From Bostrychus sinensis (Eukaryota > Chordata > Actinopteri > Gobiiformes > Eleotridae): 64,000 bases of DNA. The notes below the pieces were generated by a model that was given only the letters and a program-made list of their open reading frames with translations, was not told the DNA's origin and did no database searches. The stretch spans positions 785,936 through 849,935 of the forward strand of contig CM036247.1 in the NCBI GenBank assembly GCA_020698575.1, given 5' to 3'. A program made the position numbers and the translations under genes. Below, one piece after another: positions 23,201 through 33,418 of the stretch (position 1 is its first letter; each line of letters opens with the position of its first letter).

Positions 23201-23641
23201 CGCGAGACAAGGACGCTTCATGCATGGAAGCGGAGGTTCCCCTCCAGGTCTGCAGAGCCCAGGAGAGACTGGCGAGTCTAAGGAAGAAAGAAAGGTTCCA
23301 GGCTAAATATTCAGGTTCATTAATAATGGAAAATCTAACTGAGTTTAAATTCTGAAGGATGGTCGTCGTCTGAAGCGAGAGCATCTCTGAAAGAAATGCT
23401 CAGATAGAAAAGCTAACAGGATGTAACCTGTGCTCCTCTGTCGTCTGTTTTCTGCAGAACCAGACGTCTCCAAAAGACCAAAGCTTCTGCTGCAGCATCA
23501 GCCCAACCTGCAGAGCTCCACAGATCCACCGTCACCAGAAATACAACGAGAAACAGAGGCAAAAACAACCTCAAAAATCTCTCAAACTCAACAGGACGAC
23601 GATCCCTGAATGAGATTATAATTGTGTCACATAAACAATGA
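10453..23641 (+). CDS. NLRC3-like NOD-like receptor (FISNA-NACHT-LRR), 13 coding exons
   Basis: Proposed exons are 10453-10523, 10615-10763, 11219-11676, 11769-13123, 13420-13593, 13667-13831, 16321-16494, 16736-16903, 17150-17323, 18424-18600, 19783-19959, 22824-23000 and 23458-23641. All have GT/AG borders and consistent phase, giving 3603 nt and 1200 aa. Exon 2 has CxxC...CxxC (C34, C37, C54, C57), a possible degenerate zinc finger. FISNA spans about 75-150. NACHT has Walker A GVAGVGKT (165-172), Walker B LLFIFDGLDE (238-247) and the sensor-like IWITSRPA. Eight phase-2 LRR exons of 165-177 bp (about 678-1140) precede a basic 60-residue tail. No B30.2 domain is seen. The family acts in the cytosol in innate immune signalling. 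The true 5' end is uncertain: exon 1 may begin at 10437 after a splice acceptor (tctcgcag), with the start codon further upstream. The intron at 11677-11768 splits NACHT. Confidence 0.88.
14005..14400 (-). mobile_element. Non-LTR retrotransposon (RT C-terminal) remnant in NLR intron 6
   Basis: Plus-strand text such as cttccgctttatccggggcc, agcagcggctctactccgag and ctaagggagatag matches a very common fish LINE read in antisense. The reverse strand encodes the end of its reverse transcriptase (SLRERVRSVITREELGVEPL then LLHIERS). An internal deletion joins it to a second piece (gctgattctcatcccagccg) at about 14378. It is non-functional. Confidence 0.75.
14401..15180. other. NLR intron 6 interior, unassigned
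   Basis: Sequence between the LINE remnant and the inverted repeat. Only short chance reading frames are seen and no recognised element. The GC-rich stretch at 14450-14720 has many cgctcg motifs and may be a decayed mobile element. Confidence 0.3.
15181..15420. mobile_element. Fold-back / MITE-like inverted repeat
   Basis: The left arm at about 15196-15252 and the right arm at about 15352-15402 are near-perfect reverse complements: cttgttcagtggcgctagca on the left against tgctagcaccactgaacaag on the right. They surround a loop of about 100 bp. Outer flanks also share catggc/gccatg. No coding capacity. Confidence 0.7.
15408..15960 (-). mobile_element. Possible DNA-transposon (Tc1/mariner-like) remnant
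   Basis: A reverse-strand frame includes DLNPTENIWRW, which resembles the DLNPIENLW motif of Tc1-type transposases, but neighbouring residues do not extend the match clearly. Two 28-bp direct repeats (gaccgcacagacgagggccc) occur at 15629-15675. The assignment is tentative. Confidence 0.3.
17324..18423. other. NLR intron 9, no further feature
   Basis: An 1.1 kb AT-rich intron between two LRR exons. No reading frame, known repeat or tandem array was recognised in it. Confidence 0.5.
18603..19648. repeat. 16-bp minisatellite in NLR intron 10
   Basis: About 65 copies of ggtccaggtctgagag with gagca, gagat and gagtt variants begin two bases after the exon 10 donor. Reverse-strand open frames of 366-380 codons are due to the 48-nt frame period and are not genes. 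Confidence 0.95.
19966..20345. repeat. 6-bp repeat (gggaca/gagaca)n in NLR intron 11
   Basis: About 62 hexamers, mostly gggaca with gagaca in runs of one to three, begin immediately after the exon 11 donor (gtcggtgtct). The strand is purely purine plus C. Arg-Asp and Gly-Thr repeat frames across it are artefacts. Confidence 0.95.
20436..22780. repeat. 19-bp minisatellite in NLR intron 11, long block
   Basis: More than 100 units of gtggtccaggtgggtcaga, mixed with shorter gtccaggtgtg units. Blocks of several hundred bases recur within it (for example around 21350-21620 and 22210-22490). Shorter blocks of the same unit lie upstream of tandem copies 2 and 3. Confidence 0.95.
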
Positions 23642-23647
23642 AATAAA
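23642..23647 (+). terminator. Polyadenylation signal AATAAA of the NLR gene
   Basis: AATAAA starts directly after the TGA stop (23639-23641), so any 3' UTR ending here would be very short. A second candidate, gtaataaatg, lies near 24230. Confidence 0.5.
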
Positions 23648-24675
23648 AACAAATTAAAGGGCCATATTTTCCTTAAATGTGTGACTAAAGCAGTGATTTC
23701 ATGTAAAGACTTTGTGTAAAAGCCAAACTGAGCGCTGCCCTCTAGAGGTGGGGAGGAGTAACAAGCAGCCGGCACAGGACAGAACTGTGACAGAGCACAG
23801 TGCTGTGTCCCTTGTATTGTAATATTGTGATTATTGAATATATACATCCACCCCAATACATTTATACCTTATAACTATATTCTGTCACTACACCTGACTC
23901 CACAGCACACAGAACAATAACTGTATTCTTCATGGACCGCTTCATTCTTATTAGTGGTTTAATTATTTTATTTTTCTTTATTAAAACTGATTTCCTGCTG
24001 TTTTACTGTGGTTTAGTTCAGTGACAGCCTTTACAGTCACAGAACATTCATTTATTATCTTTGTCAACAATAACTTAGGTGCAATGCTCTTAAAAATGAT
24101 TTTACAATACTTTATTATATTACTGTTACTTGTAAGTGATGTTCTCTTGTACGGCTTTCTACTTTTACCTTTTTTTTCTTGAAATCATAAATTGTCTGAA
24201 AGCCTGTTATTGTAACCCTTAAAGCTCGTAATAAATGACATGAACTGAAAAATAAAGAAAGTAAATGAAGACTTTAGACACAACCACAGCCAACTTCTAT
24301 CAGCAGTGTAAAGAAAACACGTTTTCATTTAAACATTTCTGCTTCCTTTTCAGTCACACAGCTCATTATCCAGACACAGACAGAACACGGCCGTTACAGT
24401 TACCGCGCTCTCAATGCTAACGTGGTTAGCATAAGCACATGGAGTTTACATGGAAACTGTTAGCATTGTAGCTAGTGGACTTTCTCACGGCTCATTTTTC
24501 TTTATTTTCTGCTTCTAAGCGGCTCCAGAGAGCTCTGACCTCTTCTCCAGGCTGTGATTCTTCTGTAAGGCCTCCCTCAGACCCAGTGGCACCAGATCTG
24601 GACTAGGTCTGGACTTAAACGGGACCTGAAAAATGGTTTTAGACCAAATAACAGAACTACAGCGGAGCCTGCTCT

Positions 24676-24714
24676 GATTGGCTCCGCCGTGACGTCATGA
24701 GGCCAAGGCCAATC
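24676..24714. promoter_or_regulatory. CCAAT/CRE promoter-like element, copy 1
   Basis: A perfect CRE palindrome TGACGTCA (24690-24697) is flanked by ATTGG (24677-24681) and CCAAT (24709-24713), an arrangement symmetric about the CRE. It matches NF-Y and CREB/ATF consensus sites. It lies about 0.9 kb upstream of a GC-richer stretch (25565-25680). Function is inferred from motifs only. Confidence 0.45.
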
Positions 24715-25564
24715 AAAAAGCAGGAAAATATGAACCTCACTGTTTCTGGAGAGGGAGAAGTACTACAGTACTCTGTACTCAAGGAAAAGTACTACTACTT
24801 CAATTTGTTATTGTTCAAAGTAGAGTCATCGTTGCTGTAGTATCAGCAGTAACAGTACTTCCTCTGTTACTGAGGGCCAGGTTTATCAAAGGTTTGCTGC
24901 AGGTTCAATGAATAAGTCGAGTTAAAAGTGTTTCAGAGCCAGGCTCAGCTGAGGTCAGCGTCTCTCTGCCTGAGCTAAATGAGTGCAGCGCACATTTTGC
25001 TGCTGTGACTCAATGAATCTGTAAAATGAGGCGTTTTTGCTGGAACGTACAAAATTCAAGGCGGAGAAAATGCAGTTGCTGTTTGATTTATCAGAGTACG
25101 GAGCTAAATCTGCTGTGAACTGATCACGGTGGAGGCGCAGGAGCCACAGTTCAGCCGAGGAAAGACCGCTGTTATTTCTGCTCAGACGGGCGTTGAAATA
25201 AGATAAAACACTTTAAAGAGGCTCATTTACAAAGAGACATCAGTAACGATATCCAAATCTCACAGTATGATATTTATTGCGATATTGTGGGGAGGCTAAA
25301 ACTAAGTTTTCATCTGGATCATGTTAGTTTGGTCTGACAACAAAAAGCTGTAAACAGCAGCTCAAACAGGTGCCATGAGCAATGACCATATAAGGAACTT
25401 CCCCTTCTTATACATCAAAGGACACAAGGCTCTTGTAAACAAAGAGCAGTCTCTCAGGCGTCACTGATCTGGGGTCAGCACAGGGGCAAGTGTTCACTGT
25501 GTGTTTTTATCCACAAACTCCTGCTCACAGCCGCCCTCTGCTGGACACTACAGTTAGTTTATAG

Positions 25565-27382
25565 TTTTCAGCGCGAGTCCAGTCCGAGCCTGCAGTCTGC
25601 TCCTCGAGCGCACGGAGACGAGGAGAGAGAGGAAATGAACGAGTGAAGCGTTGCGGTGCCGCGGGAGAACGACAAAAGTTTATTTAGTAACTTTAGTTTA
25701 TTATTGACTAACCTTTGGAATCCTCTGCACACTTTGCTCGCTTTAGAGACGACTGCAAAGGGAAAAACATTAAACTGCAACCCAAAGGTAAGACTTGGAG
25801 CAACTGCGTTCGTAGTGAAAATATTCTGCAAATAGAAAAGGGCTGCTGCGGGGTGGGGCGCACAATTAATGTTGCACGCGATGCACATTTATTTTAAGTT
25901 TTTACTGGCAACAGAGCCACAAAAACAAGAAAATGGCTTAGAAAAAAAAAAGTGAAACCAGCTGCTCCATGAACGAACCACCGCTGCAATTATTTCACAA
26001 CACATAACTTCAAATAATGGTTATTGTTACAGAGGAGTAGTCATTTTTATCATCAACAACAATCCATATCTACATGTTATAAATATACAACTGTGCTACA
26101 TAATAATGCAGGTGCTAACTCGAAACGCCCTGATTATGTCCTGGCAGTGTTAACTTTAGAGAAAACTCTTTGTGCTATTTCTGGGTTATTCTACCTTTTG
26201 CCCCTTTTTAAAATTAATTTAGGCTTCTGAGCAGTTCCTGGCCATTTGTTCAAGGGTTTCTGTGTAATTATAGGCAATTTGTGCAAATACAGTCTGAGAA
26301 CTTTCATTAGAGGCAAGTCGTCTGTTGGTTTCTCATTTGTTTGCCCCCCGTATGAAAATGGTGGCATATGCATAAACACTGTTTAATTAAAGAATTCTGT
26401 GTAAATAATGCATATATAGAAACAGAATGCATCATCTGTGAGCACACCAGTCCTCTCCAGCTGCACATCCACACCTGCCTTGTTTTAGGTTTGTGGTTGA
26501 CAGAACTTTGAATATGGTAAAAATCTGTAAAATAAATTTTATTTCTCATAAAACTCTGAATATTGTCACTTTTAAAGGGGTTACTCCTAATATTATGGTA
26601 AAAATCTTTAATTTTAGAGTATTTGTTTGGCAGCCGTAGCCGACAGTCATTTACCTTTTTTTACAGATTTTTTTTTTTACAGTAGAGCGGAGCAAACCTG
26701 AGTAAACTGACAGCGGAGTGAGCCAATCAGAAAATGGCGGACATGACGTTAACAAAGCGACAAGAAAGTGAGCAACGCGAAATCATGGTCTTTTCTCGTT
26801 ACTTTGGGCACTTTTTTTTAAGGGTTTCTTTTCAAAGAAGGACAACTGAAGAAATACAAAAAAACAAAGAAAACTAAAGTCAAATAAATAAAACATATTT
26901 TGACTCGTAAGCCTTTGACTCCTGTGTCCTTTTTAATTATGTTTCACCCTTGGGTGGTAACAGTGTAAAATGTATGTAAAATGTAAATGTAAATCTTTGA
27001 GGATGTCCTGTCTCTGGTTGAAGAGCTTATATGGTTGGTGTCTGCCTCGCTGCCTCTGTGTTTCAGGAAGATGGCCTCAACCAACGAAGTCCTCAGTGAA
27101 TGTCTCAGGCAGGGGAAAACAAAGACAACAGAAAGTTCCTTATATTTTGACGTTAAACTCGAGCTGTTTGACAAATGGCGAAGGGGACACACAGCCAATC
27201 AGAGCTGGTTGAGCACGACGGCCTGACGTGTTCAATCGGCCAGAAGTATGCACAACTGTGTCCCGCTACATCCGCTGGTGCAGAACACACCAACCAGACT
27301 CACGTCGCTGACTGCGACAAACCATCCGACCGCGCCCAACGCCGACGATGGCCCCGGTGTGTCCTGGCCTTTAGACACAGAG
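25565..27382 (+). other. Possible 5' UTR exons of the tail-anchored gene, copy 1
   Basis: A CpG-richer stretch leads to a strong donor at 25787|25788 (aaag|gtaagac). A good acceptor (tgtttcag) at 27066 opens a 316-bp segment, 27067-27382, closed by gag|gtgagc. Another acceptor (gaattgacag) at 27840 precedes the 355-aa ORF. The middle segment has a 51-codon frame starting MASTNEVL at 27071 in good Kozak context. It cannot splice in frame to the ORF, so it would be an upstream ORF or chance. No transcript data. Confidence 0.35.
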
Positions 27383-27539
27383 GTGAGCTGAGTTGGCCTG
27401 GCTTCAGTGCGATTGGCCTTGGGTTTTAAAGATTTGTCACTCAAAATATGGAGAAATAGCCTATCATTTACAAAAAAATAGTTCTGCCCAACCTGCTGAC
27501 AATTTTTTTCACCCGCAGCAACACTTAAAAAGCCGCCCA

Positions 27540-27573
27540 ATTCCATGGGAAAACCGCAGACTTGGCAACCCTG
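27540..27573. mobile_element. hAT-like transposon end (…TGGCAACCCTG)
   Basis: The reverse complement reads CAGGGTTGCCAAGTCTGCGG, matching the terminus of a common fish DNA transposon. Its partner end was not found to the left, so this is a fragment. The same fragment occurs in copies 2 and 3. Confidence 0.4.
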
Positions 27574-27902
27574 TCTACTCTGAGTGAAAACTATGAATAC
27601 CTCCATTTGCAAAACAAGGCCATAGAGGATTATTAGTTCCATAGTGTGAATGAGAACGTGAGGGGCCAACAGTCACATTGTGAAACTGGATATGGAATAC
27701 AATTTGATTGATCTGATTTTCACTTCATTCATAATTCACAATACATAAGTAAGCCTAGATTCAATTTTAGACACTTATTTTTGACTGAATACTTATATAT
27801 TAAGAATATGTGTATGTTTTTTTTTAAATTGAATTGACAGAATTCTAATGCTTTGTGACATCACGTCACATTCCATTCCACACTTTCCTAGTAAGCAGCT
27901 AA

Positions 27903-28970
27903 ATGTCATTTCACTCAAATAACCCGAGAGAGAGAGCAGCGTTGAACTGCCTGAAAACCGCCATAGGAAAAACAAAAACTGACACCACATTCTTTGAAGA
28001 GCCCATAGTGTCAGATAAGCACATGGAAAAAACAGGTAAACAGGAAAAAATGTCTGCCACTGACTTCACTGTCCCTGGGTGCTGCTCGAGCTGCCAGTCT
28101 TTAGACCTTCCTCAGGACAGCTCCAGAGCACGGTCGATGCATCAGTGCAGCGCAAGCACAGGCCCTGCACTTGTTAAAGACTGCATCCTTTCAGAGGTCT
28201 ATGTAGAAAATGATGTAGAGTCCACAGAAAGCGAGGGCACCTATGATGTTAGCCTCCCTGGGTCTGCTATGACCCACATTATAACAAGGCATAGATCACC
28301 ATCTACTCCTCCCATGTCATCACTGAGCACTGCAGCTGATCTGGTGCTCTCTGAGGAGATAGACCAGCTTCTGAGTGGTTATGTGCCCAGGAGTTTGGTC
28401 CAAATGGAAGAGAACAGTGATGTCCTTCCAGTTTTACCAGATTCCTTTGTCCAAGAGCTGCCGGAGGAGGCTGAACATAAGGCCGAAAAACAGCCTGAAA
28501 CAGCCTCGTGGAAGGGTTTGAAAATGACAAAAGTTGTAAATTCATTCAAAGAGGACAGAGGTGACGCCAGGCCTTCATCTGCTCAGGGTTCCAAGCAAAG
28601 AAAGGACACTGGCAGCAAGAGAACTTCACCGTCAAGTTTCTTCAAGGGCCTGACAAAAAAACGAAGCAAAACATCTCCTGACAAAGCCACAAGCTCCTCT
28701 GACAGTGATGATGTCTTCCTGGGCAAAACCGACAAGAGCAAAACTGGCGAGAGCAAAACCGATGAACCTGACCTGCCCCCACCCCCTCCTCCGAGTAACA
28801 ACAAAAGATTCAGCTGGAAAAGCTGGAGGGGACGTTTTACCAAGGCATACTTTAGGTCCAAACTAGAAGAGCTACGTAATCCGCCGTCTATACAAGCTAA
28901 GCTTGTTCTTCATTATATTGTGCCTGTTTTTCTTGTCTTAGTTGTGGTCGCCATAGTAATCTCTGTTTAA
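27903..28970 (+). CDS. Uncharacterised tail-anchored protein, 355 aa, copy 1
   Basis: I do not recognise the family. The single-exon ORF starts at an ATG directly preceded by an in-frame TAA, so the start is well fixed. The N-terminal 250 residues are polar and Ser/Thr/Glu-rich, with a CCSSC cluster near residue 60 and acidic patches. Residues about 230-290 are Lys/Ser-rich, including a KTDKSKTGESKTDE repeat. Six prolines follow at 292-297, then a basic segment (FSWKSWRGRFTKAYFRSK) and a hydrophobic stretch (334-355) that ends the protein. This layout predicts a cytosolic protein held by a C-terminal membrane anchor. AATAAA at 29233-29238 is a plausible polyadenylation signal. Lack of introns could mean a retrocopy or a simple gene. 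The translation is identical in all three tandem copies. Confidence 0.65.
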   Translation: MSFHSNNPRERAALNCLKTAIGKTKTDTTFFEEPIVSDKHMEKTGKQEKMSATDFTVPGCCSSCQSLDLPQDSSRARSMHQCSASTGPALVKDCILSEVYVENDVESTESEGTYDVSLPGSAMTHIITRHRSPSTPPMSSLSTAADLVLSEEIDQLLSGYVPRSLVQMEENSDVLPVLPDSFVQELPEEAEHKAEKQPETASWKGLKMTKVVNSFKEDRGDARPSSAQGSKQRKDTGSKRTSPSSFFKGLTKKRSKTSPDKATSSSDSDDVFLGKTDKSKTGESKTDEPDLPPPPPPSNNKRFSWKSWRGRFTKAYFRSKLEELRNPPSIQAKLVLHYIVPVFLVLVVVAIVISV

Positions 28971-29466
28971 ATGTAAGGTTGTCCCCACTGTATTAACATA
29001 CTGTACAGTGTAAAGAGGAGAGTGGCAGTACAACTTGTGAGCATGTTTAGAAGTTGTGTAGTAGGATTTGGCTGAGGTTTTGTAAGGTGTGTCATGGTGG
29101 AACGGGAATGGCAGTTTTACTATTCTGGTTTCACCTGTGCACATGCACACATGCAGCCACTTAGCCATATCCTCCTATGTGACTTCCTGTATGCACTGAC
29201 CCCTCACCCTAACTGACCTTTGACCCAATGCAAATAAAAATAAATATAAATCTAACTTTAGCTCTTAGTTTGTCCTTCACTGTCCAGTTGTGGGCATTCT
29301 CTGAAGATTAACATAAAATATAGCATGAAAAGATATTTAAGGACATTCCACTTTTTGCCCTTTGTTGGTTGTTTATCCACATTTTCAGTTAGAATAGGAA
29401 CAGTGCATGGATTCACTGCTGCCATTGGTTCATTTTTAAACAAAGAATTCAACTTTGCATCATGAG

Positions 29467-29530
29467 CAGGGTTGCCATGTCTCAGTAAAATTTCCAGCCC
29501 AATGACAGCTCAAAACCAGCTCAGTTAGAT
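29467..29530. mobile_element. hAT-like transposon end (CAGGGTTGCCA…)
   Basis: Begins cagggttgccatgtctcagt and resembles the reverse complement of the end at 27540-27573. The two termini face away from each other across the 355-aa ORF, so they do not bound one element in normal orientation. Present in all three copies. Confidence 0.35.
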
Positions 29531-29717
29531 AGAAAAGTAGCTTATTGTGTATAAATCTATTCTTGAAAACTCTACAAATTTAGTCAAATTTAGACTGGAT
29601 TTAGGACGATACACAAAATGTCTTCAACTCTACATTTGATTTGATGACGTTATAACAATCTCCACAGATCTGCTGCTCATAAACACAGCTGACAATGGCC
29701 TGGAGCAGTTACACAAC

Positions 29718-30925
<1,208 letters not shown>

Positions 30926-31482
30926 GTGTGGTCCAGGTGGGTCAGAGTAGTCCAGGTGGGTCAGAGTGGTCCAGGTGGGTCAGAGTGGTCCAGGTGTGGT
31001 CCAGGTGGGTCAGTGTGGTCCAGGTGGGTCGGTGTGGTCCAGGTGTGGTCCAGGTGGGTCAGTGTAGTCCAGGTGGGTCAGTGTGGTCCAGGTGGGTCAG
31101 TGTGGTCCAGGTGGGTCAGTGTGGTCCAGGTGGGTCAGTGTGGTCCAGGTGGGTCAGAGTGGTCCAGGTGGGTCAGAGTGGTCCAGGTGGGTCAGTGTGG
31201 TCCAGGTGGGTCAGAGTGGTCCAGGTGGGTCAGAGTGGTCCAGGTGGGTCAGTGTGGTCCAGGTGGGTCAGTGTGGTCCAGGTGGGTCAGAGTGGTCCAG
31301 GTGGGTCAGAGTGGTCCAGGTGGGTCAGAGTGGTCCAGGTGGGTCAGTGTAGTCCAGGTGGGTCAGTGTAGTCCAGGTGGGTCAGTGTGGTCCAGGTGGG
31401 TCAGTGTGGTCCAGGTGGGTCAGTGTGGTCCAGGTGGGTCAGAGTGGTCCAGGTGGGTCAGAGTGGTCCAGGTGGGTCAGAG
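30926..31482. repeat. 19-bp minisatellite upstream of copy 2
   Basis: About 29 copies of gtggtccaggtgggtcaga/gtg, the same unit as at 20436-22780 but with more gtcagtgtgg variants and fewer short units. Confidence 0.95.
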
Positions 31483-31526
31483 TGGGTGGTGCCTCAGTGA
31501 TGAACTCTGTCATCTCTGTATTTCAG

Positions 31527-32317
31527 ACTGATGAACTGCCGACTGTCAGACTCCAGCTGTTCTTCTCTGGGCTCCGCTCTGAAGTCCAACCCTTCCCACC
31601 TGAAAGAACTCGATCTGATGAACAACTGGGAGCTCTCTGCCTCAGGAGTGGAACATCTGCGTGGGTTCCTGCAGAGTCCGGACTGTCGACTGGAGACTCT
31701 CAGGTCAGCGCCTTCAGTTCTGACGAGCTGTGGTCGGTCTGGGCCGCGCTCTGTTAGAGACTGAAATCTGAGTCTCGCTGCGGTTTGGCAAACAAACATT
31801 TAACCAGATCACACAACACAGGCTAACCACTCTGCTACAGCACCGGGAGGACGTGCACACTCAGAAGAATGTGTGTATTTCTAGGTTTTCTCCTGGAGGC
31901 GGACGCGAGACAAGGACGCTTCATGCATGGAAGCGGAGGTTCCCCTCCAGGTCTGCAGAGCCCAGGAGAGACTGGCGAGTCTAAGGAAGAAAGAAAGGTT
32001 CCAGGCTAAATATTCAGGTTCATTAATAATGGAAAATCTAACTGAGTTTAAATTCTGAAGGATGGTCGTCGTCTGAAGCGAGAGCATCTCTGAAAGAAAT
32101 GCTCAGATAGAAAAGCTAACAGGATGTAACCTGTGCTCCTCTGTCGTCTGTTTTCTGCAGAACCAGACGTCTCCAAAAGACCAAAGCTTCTGCTGCAGCA
32201 TCAGCCCAACCTGCAGAGCTCCACAGATCCACCGTCACCGAGAAATACAACGAGAAACAGAGGCAAAAACAACCTCAAAAATCTCTCAAACTCAACAGGA
32301 CGACGATCCCTGAATGA
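31527..32317 (+). pseudogene. Partial NLR copy 2: last LRR exon and altered terminal exon
   Basis: The LRR exon 31527-31703 (177 bp) and terminal exon from 32161 duplicate NLR exons 12-13 with intact splice sites. There is no FISNA, NACHT or other LRR exon upstream of them in this copy. A 1-bp insertion (caccgag for caccag) near 32240 shifts the frame, so the terminal exon would end at TGA 32315-32317 with a different basic tail of about 26 residues. It could serve only as an alternative 3' end for transcripts from the full gene, which would have to read through about 8 kb and another promoter. Most likely non-coding. Confidence 0.75.
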
Positions 32318-33380
32318 GATTATAATTGTGTCACATAAACAATGAAATAAAAACAAATTAAAGGGCCATATTTTCCTTAAATGTGTGACTAAAGCAGTGA
32401 TTTCATGTAAAGACTTTGTGTAAAAGCCAAACTGAGCGCTGCCCTCTAGAGGTGGGGAGGAGTAACAAGCAGCCGGCACAGGACAGAACTGTGACAGAGC
32501 ACAGTGCTGTGTCCCTTGTATTGTAATATTGTGATTATTGAATATATACATCCACCCCAATACATTTATACCTTATAACTATATTCTGTCACTACACCTG
32601 ACTCCACAGCACACAGAACAATAACTGTATTCTTCATGGACCGCTTCATTCTTATTAGTGGTTTAATTATTTTATTTTTCTTTATTAAAACTGATTTCCT
32701 GCTGTTTTACTGTGGTTTAGTTCAGTGACAGCCTTTACAGTCACAGAACATTCATTTATTATCTTTGTCAACAATAACTTAGATGCAATGCTCTTAAAAA
32801 TGATTTTACAATACTTTATTATATTACTGTTACTTGTAAGTGATGTTCTCTTGTACGGCTTTCTACTTTTACCTTTTTTTTCTTGAAATCATAAATTGTC
32901 TGAAAGCCTGTTATTGTAACCCTTAAAGCTCGTAATAAATGACATGAACTGAAAAATAAAGAAAGTAAATGAAGACTTTAGACACAACCACAGCCAACTT
33001 CTATCAGCAGTGTAAAGAAAACACGTTTTCATTTAAACATTTCTGCTTCCTTTTCAGTCACACAGCTCATTATCCAGACACAGACAGAACACGGCCGTTA
33101 CAGTTACCACGCTCTCAATGCTAACGTGGTTAGCATAAGCACATGGAGTTTACATGGAAACTGTTAGCATTGTAGCTAGTGGACTTTCTCACGGCTCATT
33201 TTTCTTTATTTTCTGCTTCTAAGCGGCTCCAGAGAGCTCTGACCTCTTCTCCAGGCTGTGATTCTTCTGTAAGGCCTCCCTCAGACCCAGTGGCACCAGA
33301 TCTGGACTAGGTCTGGACTTAAACGGGACCTGAAAAATGGTTTTAGACCAAATAACAGAACTACAGCGGAGCCTGCTCTG

Positions 33381-33418
33381 ATTGGCTCCGCCGTGACGTC
33401 ATGAGGCCAAGGCCAATC
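33381..33418. promoter_or_regulatory. CCAAT/CRE promoter-like element, copy 2
   Basis: TGACGTCA at 33394-33401 with the same flanking ATTGG and CCAAT boxes as in copy 1; unchanged. Confidence 0.42.

Larger units (their letters stand above)
22780..29717. repeat. Tandem segmental duplication, copy 1 (~6.94 kb)
   Basis: Starts at gggtggtgcctcagtgatga after the 19-bp array and ends at gagcagttacacaactga before (CA)n. It holds NLR exons 12 and 13, a promoter-like region and a 355-aa ORF. Copies 2 and 3 match it almost base for base. Differences seen include ccgccc/ccgcgc near 23043, cttaggtgca/cttagatgca near 24080 and a 6-bp indel near 27160. Confidence 0.95.

Noticed and set aside
23413..23856. 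147-codon minus-strand frame
   Set aside because: Shadow of the NLR terminal exon; disrupted by the copy 2 indel.
24676..24714. MHC-type S-X-Y enhanceosome
   Set aside because: CRE and CCAAT boxes are present, but orientation and spacing do not match X2-Y, and no S or X1 box was found.
27232..27669. 145-codon minus-strand frame, present in each copy
   Set aside because: No recognisable domain; it overlaps candidate leader sequence, transposon-end sequence and intron on the other strand.
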